From assembly GCA_028875335.1 (NCBI GenBank), contig JAPPEF010000307.1, positions 1-22,468 of the forward strand: a stretch of 22,468 nucleotides of DNA. Reading direction: 5' to 3'. Under the pieces are notes generated by a model that ran no database searches, had not been told where the DNA came from, and saw only the letters and a list, made by a program, of their open reading frames with translations. Source of the DNA: Gemmatimonadota bacterium (lineage in GTDB: Bacteria > Latescibacterota > UBA2968 > UBA8231). The position numbers were made by a program, and so were the translations under genes. Shown here in pieces: positions 13,476 to 20,187 of the stretch (the first letter of the stretch is position 1; every line of letters begins with the position of its first letter).

Positions 13476-15156
13476 CCTGCACCCAGCGGCCTTCTTGCTG
13501 TTAGGTGGGCTGTTGCTGCCTCTTTTGCCGCTGGCCGCGCGGCGGGTGGCGTTGCTTCTTCTGCCGTTGGCCGGATTTTACAATCTCCTCGGCTACCAGA
13601 TAGGCGACGGCCAAGTCGGCTCCCTAGCCGGGTACGAGCTGCACTGGGTGCGCGTTGACCAACTCAGCCTGCTCTTTGGCTATCTCTTCCACGTGGCCGC
13701 CTTCCTCGCCGCGCTCTTTTCGCTGCACCTGCGCGACCGCTTGCAACAGGCGACCGGCTTCCTGTACGCGGGTGCGGCTGTAGGCGCGGTCTTTGCCGGC
13801 GATCTCATTGTGCTCTTCATCTTCTGGGAGTTGTTGGCGATTAGCTCGGTCTTTCAGATTTGGGCCACCCAAAGCGCAAGGGCCATTGCCGCAGGTACGC
13901 GCTACCTGTTGATCCACATCAGCTCTGGCTTACTGCTCTTGGTCGGCACGGCGTGGCACTACCAGCAGACCGGCTCGCTGGCGCTGGGACATCTGGGCAT
14001 CGATAGCTGGGCCACGCGGCTGATCTTTCTCGGCGTTGGCATTAAATGCGCCTTCCCGTTGTTGCACTCGTGGCTGGTGGATGCCTATCCAGAGTCCACG
14101 CCCACCGGCGCGGTTTTTTTAAGCTCCTTTACCACCAAGACTGCGGTCTATGTGTTGGCGCGCAGTTTTGCCGGCACCGAATTCCTGCTCTACATCGGCG
14201 CGGCCATGGCGATGTTCCCCATCTTCTATGCGGTTATTGAAAACGATCTGCGCCGCGTGTTGGGCTACAGCATGATCAACCAGATCGGCTTTATGGTAGT
14301 AGGCGTCGGCTTGGGGCCGGGCATGGGCGTCAACGGCGCGGTTGCCCACGCCTTTAATGACGTACTCTTCAAGGGCCTGCTCTTTATGTCAATGGGTGCC
14401 GTGCTCTACCGCACCGGCAGGATCAACGGCTCGGATCTTGGGGGGCTGTACAAATCCATGCCTTGGACTTGCGGCTTCTGCATGATCGGAGCCGCGTCGA
14501 TTTCGGCCTTCCCGCTCTTTAGCGGCTTTGTTAGTAAGTCAATGGTCATGCAGGCCGCGGCCAACGAAGGACATCTCGTGGTGTGGTTGCTGTTGCTGTT
14601 TGCCTCGGCCGGCGTCTTCCATCACGCTGGCATCAAAATCCCTTTCTTTGCTTTCTTCGCTCACGACGCAGGGATTCGCTGCCGCGAAGCACCGCGCAAC
14701 ATGCTCTTGGCGATGGGGATTGGGGCGGCGCTGTGCATTGGCATCGGTTCGTTCCCGCACTATCTGTACCGGCTCCTGCCCTACCCGGTTGCCTACGAGC
14801 CGTACGATGCGACCCACATCGTTTTACAGCTTCAGTTGTTGTTCTTTTCGGCACTGGCCTTTGTCGCACTCAAGCTGACGGGCATCTACCCGCCGGAGCT
14901 GCGCTCGGCCAATATCGACGTGGACTGGACCTACCGAAAGCTGCTGCCAAATGCCGCGCGGTTGTGCGTGCAGGTGGGTGCGCCGCTGTGGGATGGATTG
15001 ATCGCCTGGGGCAAGCGACAGGTCTTCGCTCTGATAGATCAGGTGCGCCAGTACCACGGTCCGACCGGCGTTTTTGCGCGGGCGTGGCCTATCAGTAGCA
15101 GCGTGTTATTGGTGACGATTTTCTTGGCGGTGTACTTGTTTGTGTACTTGGGATAA
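13468..15156 (+). CDS. Mrp antiporter subunit D-like, copy 3
   Basis: 562 residues, longer than the other two because of an extended C-terminal part (about 470-562) that ends in one more membrane helix (SSVLLVTIFLAVYLFVYLG). The antiporter core is recognisable: Glu121 (FIFWELLAISSVF), Lys193 (GIKCAFPLLHSWLVDAYPES) and Lys224 (FTTKTAVYVLARS). Later segments include RRVLGYSMINQIGFMVVGVG and AFNDVLFKGLLFMSMG. The ATG at 13468 overlaps the small membrane protein gene by 8 nt. It is the last gene of the operon and converges on the gluconokinase gene, with 9 bp between stops. The tail segment about 480-530 (DVDWTYRKLLPNAARLCVQV) is predicted amphipathic and probably cytoplasmic. Confidence 0.92.
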   Translation: MTSLHPAAFLLLGGLLLPLLPLAARRVALLLLPLAGFYNLLGYQIGDGQVGSLAGYELHWVRVDQLSLLFGYLFHVAAFLAALFSLHLRDRLQQATGFLYAGAAVGAVFAGDLIVLFIFWELLAISSVFQIWATQSARAIAAGTRYLLIHISSGLLLLVGTAWHYQQTGSLALGHLGIDSWATRLIFLGVGIKCAFPLLHSWLVDAYPESTPTGAVFLSSFTTKTAVYVLARSFAGTEFLLYIGAAMAMFPIFYAVIENDLRRVLGYSMINQIGFMVVGVGLGPGMGVNGAVAHAFNDVLFKGLLFMSMGAVLYRTGRINGSDLGGLYKSMPWTCGFCMIGAASISAFPLFSGFVSKSMVMQAAANEGHLVVWLLLLFASAGVFHHAGIKIPFFAFFAHDAGIRCREAPRNMLLAMGIGAALCIGIGSFPHYLYRLLPYPVAYEPYDATHIVLQLQLLFFSALAFVALKLTGIYPPELRSANIDVDWTYRKLLPNAARLCVQVGAPLWDGLIAWGKRQVFALIDQVRQYHGPTGVFARAWPISSSVLLVTIFLAVYLFVYLG

Positions 15157-15165
15157 CTCGCTTAA

Positions 15166-15651
15166 TCAGATCTGCAAGACCGTGCGGATGGTTGCGGCAA
15201 TGGCGGCGGGCGAAGGGCCGATGTCCACGCTCAGGGCGTCGCGCGGCTCTTCGAGGGTTGCAAACTGGCTGTCGAGCAGGCTGGCCGGCATGTAGCGATG
15301 CTGCCGCGTCTCGAGCCGCTGGGCGATGAGTGCCCTTGGGCCTTTGAGATGGACGACCTGCACGCCGGGCCGCCCGCTGACCAAGATGTCGCGGTAGCTC
15401 TGTTTGAGCGCGGAGCAGCCGAGTATCGCGCCTTGCTCGGCGCGGAGCCATTGGCCGATAGCCGCAGAGAGGGTCTCTAGCCAAGGCCAGCGGTCTTCGT
15501 CGGTAAGCGGCGTGCCGTTGGCCATCTTGCGCACGTTGGCTTCTGGGTGGAAATCGTCCGCGTCGTAATAAGCCCAGCCGAGCTGTTGGGCGAGCTGTTC
15601 GCCCACCGTCGTCTTACCGCTGCCCGTTACGCCCATTAGTACGATGACCAT
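15166..15651 (-). CDS. gntK: Gluconokinase (GntK/IdnK family)
   Basis: 161 residues. The N-terminal Walker A reads MGVTGSGKTTVG. YDADDFHPEANVRKMANGTPLTDEDRWPWL is the strongly conserved gluconate kinase segment (binding gluconate and marking the lid region), and CSALKQSYRDIL and HRYMPASLLDSQFATLEEP complete the family pattern. The enzyme makes 6-phosphogluconate from gluconate and ATP, feeding the pentose phosphate or Entner-Doudoroff route. The ATG at 15660 lies directly against its GGGAG Shine-Dalgarno (no spacer), whereas the ATG at 15651 is 9 nt away and gives the usual MVIVLMGV start, so the inner start is chosen. No gluconate transporter or LacI-type GntR regulator gene is visible nearby. 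Confidence 0.94.
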   Translation of the reverse strand: MVIVLMGVTGSGKTTVGEQLAQQLGWAYYDADDFHPEANVRKMANGTPLTDEDRWPWLETLSAAIGQWLRAEQGAILGCSALKQSYRDILVSGRPGVQVVHLKGPRALIAQRLETRQHRYMPASLLDSQFATLEEPRDALSVDIGPSPAAIAATIRTVLQI

Positions 15652-15717
15652 GCGCTGCATCTCCCGCGTTGTGCACTGCGGGCTTGAACATATAGGAGCG
15701 CGGCTGTTGCAACAAGG

Positions 15718-16941
15718 TCAGTTATTCACTAACGCGGCGTGCGGATTAATGGGTAGTTCCAAGACCACACAGGCCCCTTGAGCGCAGCCTGCGACGAAGA
15801 GGCGGCCGTGGTGTTCGCGAGCAATGCCCGCGCATATACTCAATCCCAGTCCACTGTGCTGGCTCGACGCCTTGGTCGTGAAGAACGGCGCAAAAATATC
15901 GGCCCGGATTCCCTCGGGGATGCCTGGCCCATTATCCTCGACTTCTAGTACAATCCAGCCTTGGCGGGTCGATAGCCGCAGCGCGATTCGCCCTGCGGCT
16001 CGCACTTGCTTTATGGCGTCGCGGCTATTTTGGATGAGATTGAGGACGACCTGTTGGAGCTGGCCGGCATGGGCCTCGATATAGGGCAGGTTTGGGGCTA
16101 GGTCCTCGGCGACTTCAATCTGGTCTTTTAGGAGCGTCCGGCGCATCAGCAGGACTGTCTCCTGTACGAGGTGGGTGAAATTGACCCACTCTTTCCGGGG
16201 CTTCTGCTGGCGCGCACACGCCAACAGCCGCTCGCTGGTGCTGCGTGCCTGCAGGCTGGCCTCGTACACGGCCTGTACGCCTTCGCCGACTGCCAGTGCT
16301 AAGTCGCCTTCGCGCAGCAGGCTGATCTCGCCGATGATCGCCTCTAAGTATTGGTTGATTTCGCCCGCGAACGCGGTCGTCAGTGGCCCCATCACCCGCA
16401 ATTTCTGCTCTTGGCGTAGCTGTGCTTCCGTAGCCTGCAGCTGCGCTAGGTCTTCTTGCCGGCAGTATAATCCGCTGAGGACCTCGCCCAAGCCCTTGAA
16501 CAAGCCGACATCCGAGTCGCTACAGGCAATGGCCTCTTTGCGATAAACGGCTAAGACGCCTTGATCAAAGGTCGTTTCGAGAATGGCTTTGACATTGCAA
16601 CACATCTGCTGGGACAGCCAGGCGCATTCCCCGTGATGGCTCGGCGCTCGGTAGCAGGTCGCGGCTGATTTCCACGCCCCCAACACCCACTGCTGTCCTT
16701 CCGTTAGCGGCGACCAATACCCATCGGCTGTCAAGGGATGGACGCGCATCTTGCACTCGCCGTTGTCGGCTTGCACCCGGTACAACCGGCAACCGTCATA
16801 AGCGACCCCAGCATGGTCCAGAGTCTGACGAATCTGCGATAGGACCATGAATTCGCCTTCCGGTTCTTTGTGCCGCCAAACCGCGAGCCGCAAGTCCCGC
16901 AACAGGTCTTCGTTAGCATTGCCGCCGCTGTGTTTTCCCAT
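15718..16941 (-). CDS. Histidine-kinase-like protein with degenerate phospho-acceptor site
   Basis: 407 residues, no membrane segments. Residues about 30-160 resemble a GAF-type sensor region and include several cysteines and histidines (CYRAPSHHGECAW; MCCNV). Residues 180-250 occupy the place of the dimerisation/HisKA domain, but the H-box reads AFAGEINQYL where kinases have A-H-E-I-N: Gly193 replaces the acceptor histidine. The ATP-binding domain is intact, with the N box LNLIQNSRDAI (Asn305), G1 EDNGPGIP (Asp336), F box FAPFFTTKA and G2 SGLGLSI. No response regulator is adjacent. It may act as an ATP-binding sensor or a partner of another kinase, or be phosphorylated elsewhere. Start at the ATG at 16941, with a perfect palindrome 25 bp upstream. 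Confidence 0.85.
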   Translation of the reverse strand: MGKHSGGNANEDLLRDLRLAVWRHKEPEGEFMVLSQIRQTLDHAGVAYDGCRLYRVQADNGECKMRVHPLTADGYWSPLTEGQQWVLGAWKSAATCYRAPSHHGECAWLSQQMCCNVKAILETTFDQGVLAVYRKEAIACSDSDVGLFKGLGEVLSGLYCRQEDLAQLQATEAQLRQEQKLRVMGPLTTAFAGEINQYLEAIIGEISLLREGDLALAVGEGVQAVYEASLQARSTSERLLACARQQKPRKEWVNFTHLVQETVLLMRRTLLKDQIEVAEDLAPNLPYIEAHAGQLQQVVLNLIQNSRDAIKQVRAAGRIALRLSTRQGWIVLEVEDNGPGIPEGIRADIFAPFFTTKASSQHSGLGLSICAGIAREHHGRLFVAGCAQGACVVLELPINPHAALVNN

Positions 16942-16966
16942 GGTATGACCCGTATTTCAATGTTCG

Positions 16967-16978
16967 GCAAACGTTTGC
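16967..16978. promoter_or_regulatory. Perfect palindrome GCAAACGTTTGC, LacI/PurR-type operator candidate
   Basis: A 12-bp perfect inverted repeat whose core is identical to that of PurR-type LacI-family operators (known consensus ACGCAAACGTTTGCGT). It lies 25 bp upstream of the histidine-kinase-like start codon and about 190 bp before the hflX promoter. No LacI-family regulator gene is present in the window, so the binding protein is unidentified. Confidence 0.55.
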
Positions 16979-17147
16979 AATACAAGGTAATACCACAGAT
17001 TCAATTTTCCAAAAAGTCGAGGACAAACGACGAGTTTGCCCGTAGTGACGGCAAAATGGTCGATTTCCCTTCAAATGAAAACTCTCTTGTCGCAAACGAC
17101 CTGTCCGCGCATTGGAGCGCAAATTCGCCCTTGGGGTGTTGACAAAG

Positions 17148-17176
17148 TGATGCGCTCTATTTGTGTTTGATGCGCT
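17148..17176. repeat. Direct repeat TGATGCGCT twice, 20 bp apart
   Basis: The 9-mer occurs at 17148-17156 and 17168-17176, a centre distance of 20 bp, about two helical turns, immediately upstream of the putative hflX -10 box. The spacing would place two protein-binding sites on the same face of the DNA. Confidence 0.55.
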
Positions 17177-17191
17177 ATACAGTTGTATAAT
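17161..17191 (+). promoter_or_regulatory. Putative hflX promoter
   Basis: A perfect TATAAT at 17186-17191 lies 19 bp before the hflX ATG. A -35 candidate TTGTGT (17161-17166) is at the long spacing of 19 bp; a perfect TTGACA at 17139 is too far away to pair with it. The box is preceded directly by TG, close to an extended -10. The -10 call is fairly good, the -35 weak. Confidence 0.5.
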
Positions 17192-17210
17192 CAAGTCCAA
17201 AGAAGGCCGA

Positions 17211-18509
17211 ATGGAAGCAAATCACACGCTGCACCAAGAACGCGCCATTCTCGTCGGCGTCGCCCTGCCCACGATGCCGGCTTGGGAGGCCGAACATTCC
17301 CTCGACGAACTCGGTCGCTTAGTCGCCACCGCTGGCCTCGTCGAAGCCGAGCGCCAGATCCAACGGCGCGACCGCATCGACCCTGCCCACTACGTCGGCA
17401 AGGGCAAGGCCGCCGCTCTCAAGCAGCTTGCAGCCCAGTGCCAAGCCGACGTGATCGTCTTTGACAACGACCTCTCGCCAGCCCAGATGCGCAACTTGGA
17501 GCGCATCACCAAGCGCCGCATTATCGACCGCAGCGCCGTGATCTTGGACATTTTCGCACGCCACGCTCGCACCCACACGGCTCAGCTCCAAGTCGAACTG
17601 GCCCAGCTCAACTACCTCCTGCCGCGCCTGACTCGCTACTGGACCCACCTGTCGCGCCAAGCCGGCGGAGGAGCCATCCGCGGCATGGGAGCAGCCGGCG
17701 TCCGCGGCCCGGGCGAAACCCAATTGGAAATCGACCGCCGCCTGATTCGCCGTCAGATCAATTCTCTAGAGGCCAAGCTCGACAAGATCGGCGTGCAGAT
17801 GGCGACCAACCGCAAAAATCGCGCGGATGTTTTTAAGGTGGCCCTCGTGGGTTATACCAACGCCGGCAAGTCCACCCTGATGAGGGCACTCTCCGGCGCG
17901 GATGTCCTAGTCGAGGACCAGCTCTTTGCCACCTTGGACTCGACTACCCGCGCCGTTGATCTCGACCGCAACCACAAGATCCTGCTCACCGACACGGTCG
18001 GTTTCATCAACCGCCTGCCCCACCACCTGTTTGCCTCTTTCCGCGCCACGCTCGAAGAGGCCGTGGAGGCCGATTTGCTGCTCCACGTGATCGATTTGAG
18101 CTTTCCGTACTACGAGTCGCAAATCGCCACGGTCGAGCAAGTCCTCCATAGCCTCGGGCTTGCCGACAGCCCCACCCTGATGGTGTACAACAAAATCGAC
18201 CAAGTAGCCCCCGGCGAAGAAGGGCGGATCGTGGCTGCGTACGCGGACCGCGAAGATGCCATCGCAGTCTCGGCCAGCCGGGCTATCAATCTCGACGCAC
18301 TGCGCGACAAAATCCGCGCGTACAGCGTCGCTGGAGACGTCACCTTGGAACTGCAGGTCCCCCAAGCCGAAGGCCGGCTCTTGGCCTATTTACACCAACA
18401 GGGTCAGGTCCTCGCAGAAACCTACACGGGCAACGACGTCTACCTGTGCGTGCGCTTGGAAAAGACCTGGGCCAAGCGCTGGCGGCTAGATCGCTTCGTT
18501 CCCACCTAG
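17211..18509 (+). CDS. hflX: Ribosome-associated GTPase HflX
   Basis: 432 residues from the ATG at 17211. The N-terminal HflX domain shows DPAHYVGKGKAAAL, FDNDLSPAQMRNLE and the strongly conserved RGPGETQLEIDRR (165-177). The G domain has the P-loop GYTNAGKST (214-222), DTVGF (261-265) and NKID (327-330). HflX binds the 50S subunit and splits stalled or hibernating ribosomes, and acts as a heat/stress factor. A GTG at 17163 would extend it by 16 residues, but that stretch contains the TATAAT promoter box; the ATG has AGAAGG 4 nt upstream. The next gene follows on the same strand after 61 bp, so read-through is possible. No hfq or hflKC gene, frequent partners elsewhere, is in the window. Confidence 0.96.
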   Translation: MEANHTLHQERAILVGVALPTMPAWEAEHSLDELGRLVATAGLVEAERQIQRRDRIDPAHYVGKGKAAALKQLAAQCQADVIVFDNDLSPAQMRNLERITKRRIIDRSAVILDIFARHARTHTAQLQVELAQLNYLLPRLTRYWTHLSRQAGGGAIRGMGAAGVRGPGETQLEIDRRLIRRQINSLEAKLDKIGVQMATNRKNRADVFKVALVGYTNAGKSTLMRALSGADVLVEDQLFATLDSTTRAVDLDRNHKILLTDTVGFINRLPHHLFASFRATLEEAVEADLLLHVIDLSFPYYESQIATVEQVLHSLGLADSPTLMVYNKIDQVAPGEEGRIVAAYADREDAIAVSASRAINLDALRDKIRAYSVAGDVTLELQVPQAEGRLLAYLHQQGQVLAETYTGNDVYLCVRLEKTWAKRWRLDRFVPT

Positions 18510-18570
18510 CCCGACGGCTCAGACCTACTATCGCGATTGAAGGCCGTTGCATTGGCGGATAACGCGTCGT

Positions 18571-19380
18571 ATGCAAACTAACCGAGAAACGGAACCACAA
18601 CTCGCCTTCGCCATAACCACGATTTCGCGCCCCGGCCCTCGGGAGCTTGCGAATGCACATTGCCTTGCCGACGAAACTGGCTACCGCTATGTACCCCGCG
18701 CCCGCCGCTCGCTCTCTAAAATTGCCGCGACCGAGGCACTCACGGGCCTGATCGTCGTCGAGCGCGGTAATCTCAACCTCTGGGTCGCTGGACGGTGCTT
18801 CCGCTACCATCCCAACATGGCCAAATTGCGGATCCTCGCTTTGGAACAAGGCAAGCACGACATTTTGGTTGATGCCTTGCAACTCAAATTAGGTGACTGC
18901 GTCCTCGACTGTACCTGCGGTCTGGGTGCGGACGCTATCGTTGCCTCTTGCAAGGTCGGCGCGACAGGTCGCGTTCGCACCCTCGAAGCCTCGCCGCTAT
19001 TGGCCCTGCTAGTCGAGCGTGGCATGGCCTCCTATGCGCTCGATGATCTGCCCGACTTGGCCCCTGCCATGCGCCGCGTCGAAGTCCTAAACGCCGACTA
19101 TGCCGACTACCTGCGCCGCGAAGCCAACAACGCTTGGGATGTCGTTTACTTCGATCCCATGTTTGGCGAAACTATTGCCGACGCTCAGGGCCTAGACCTG
19201 GTCCGCTGTTTGGCCTGGGTGGGTGGTCCGTCTTCTGCGGATCTAGGCGAGGCCCGTCGCGTCGCCCGCCGCCGAGTGGTGATGAAGGATCGCCGGCCCG
19301 GTCGAACACTCGCTCGTCTCGGTTTCGCCAAAGTCGAGGAGAGTCGCCGCGTCTGCTACGGCGTGCTGCCCGCTTGGTAG
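18571..19380 (+). CDS. RsmJ-like class I SAM-dependent methyltransferase
   Basis: 269 residues from the ATG at 18571. The N-terminal region (about 10-100) contains YRYVPRARRSLSKI and HPNMAKLRILALEQGKHD. The SAM-binding domain has motif I VLDCTCGLGADAIVAS (111-126), an acidic position at Glu139 and the catalytic-type VVYFDPMFGE (191-200). The combination of LDCTCGLGADA and DPMF is typical of the RsmJ group, whose E. coli member methylates a guanine at the N2 position in 16S rRNA. This protein is somewhat diverged, so the exact target is uncertain. A TTG at 18547 would add 8 residues and has AAGG too close. Position behind hflX fits a ribosome-related role. Confidence 0.8.
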   Translation: MQTNRETEPQLAFAITTISRPGPRELANAHCLADETGYRYVPRARRSLSKIAATEALTGLIVVERGNLNLWVAGRCFRYHPNMAKLRILALEQGKHDILVDALQLKLGDCVLDCTCGLGADAIVASCKVGATGRVRTLEASPLLALLVERGMASYALDDLPDLAPAMRRVEVLNADYADYLRREANNAWDVVYFDPMFGETIADAQGLDLVRCLAWVGGPSSADLGEARRVARRRVVMKDRRPGRTLARLGFAKVEESRRVCYGVLPAW

Positions 19381-19410
19381 AGACGTTTTATCCGCTGAAA
19401 GGAACGAATC

Positions 19411-20184
19411 GTGGAGCTATCCTGTTGTGCTTGGGCCTTGACCGGCTCGGAAGAAGACGCCCTCACTGCGCTGGCTGCTATCGGCTTCCGCTCCATTGAC
19501 GTGCAGGCAAAGACCTTTGTCAGTCCAGAGTCGCGAGCGCGCATCGACGATCTCGGCCTGTCGGTCTCCTGCCTCGCGCTGTGTTTTAACATGGAAGACG
19601 GTGCGGCCCTCGACGGTGCGACAGCCGCCGCTCGACAAGCGGCCCTCGACCACTGCCGGGAGGCGCTGGACCATGCTGCCGCCCTCGGTGCCAGCACTGC
19701 GTACGTAGTCCCAGGGTCCGATCCAGCCGCGCTACCTCAGTTTAGTGAGGCCTTGGGGCAAGTGGCGGACTTCGCGGCTGCACGCGCGATCCGCGTCGGG
19801 GTTGAGCATTTTCCTGGCAAGGCATTGCCGACGGCCGCCGGGACCTTGGAGTACTTGTCCAGCCTAAACCACCCCAACCTCTACTTGCTCCTCGACACCG
19901 GCCACCTACAGATGTCCAAGGAAGATCCGGCCGAGGTCATAGCCGCCGCCGGAGACCGGCTCGGATACGTGCACCTAGATGACAACGACGGGGAGGGCGA
20001 TTTGCACTGGTCCTTGCTGGAAGGCGTGCTGACCGAAGAAGCGCTAGCCGCGACTTTCTCCGCTCTCGCCCTAAGCCCATACGCTGGCCCGGCGAGCATT
20101 GAACTCAGCCCTCAACTCTCCGACCCTGTAGCCGCCCTAACCCAAAGCCGCGCTTGTGCCCTGCAAGCGGCTAAAAGAGAGTAG
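19411..20184 (+). CDS. Sugar phosphate isomerase/epimerase-like TIM barrel
   Basis: 257 residues starting at a GTG with GAAAGGA 7 nt upstream. It is a xylose-isomerase-like (AP endonuclease 2 superfamily) barrel: likely metal ligands are Glu132 (GVEHFPG), Asp162 and His165 (LLDTGHLQ), His188 (YVHLDDNDGEGD) and Glu231 (ASIELSP). Members isomerise or epimerise keto sugars and inositol-type compounds with a divalent metal; the substrate here is not identified. It ends 3 nt before the solute-binding lipoprotein gene, implying joint expression and possibly a shared nutrient. The family contains many catabolic enzymes, and none of the specific signatures (xylA, hyi, iolE) is matched clearly enough to name it. 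Confidence 0.85.
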   Translation: MELSCCAWALTGSEEDALTALAAIGFRSIDVQAKTFVSPESRARIDDLGLSVSCLALCFNMEDGAALDGATAAARQAALDHCREALDHAAALGASTAYVVPGSDPAALPQFSEALGQVADFAAARAIRVGVEHFPGKALPTAAGTLEYLSSLNHPNLYLLLDTGHLQMSKEDPAEVIAAAGDRLGYVHLDDNDGEGDLHWSLLEGVLTEEALAATFSALALSPYAGPASIELSPQLSDPVAALTQSRACALQAAKRE

Positions 20185-20187
20185 TCA

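Noticed and set aside
14583..15098. Plus-strand open frame of 171 codons in another frame of the third D-type gene
   Set aside because: It lies wholly inside a well-supported gene and has shadow-like composition.
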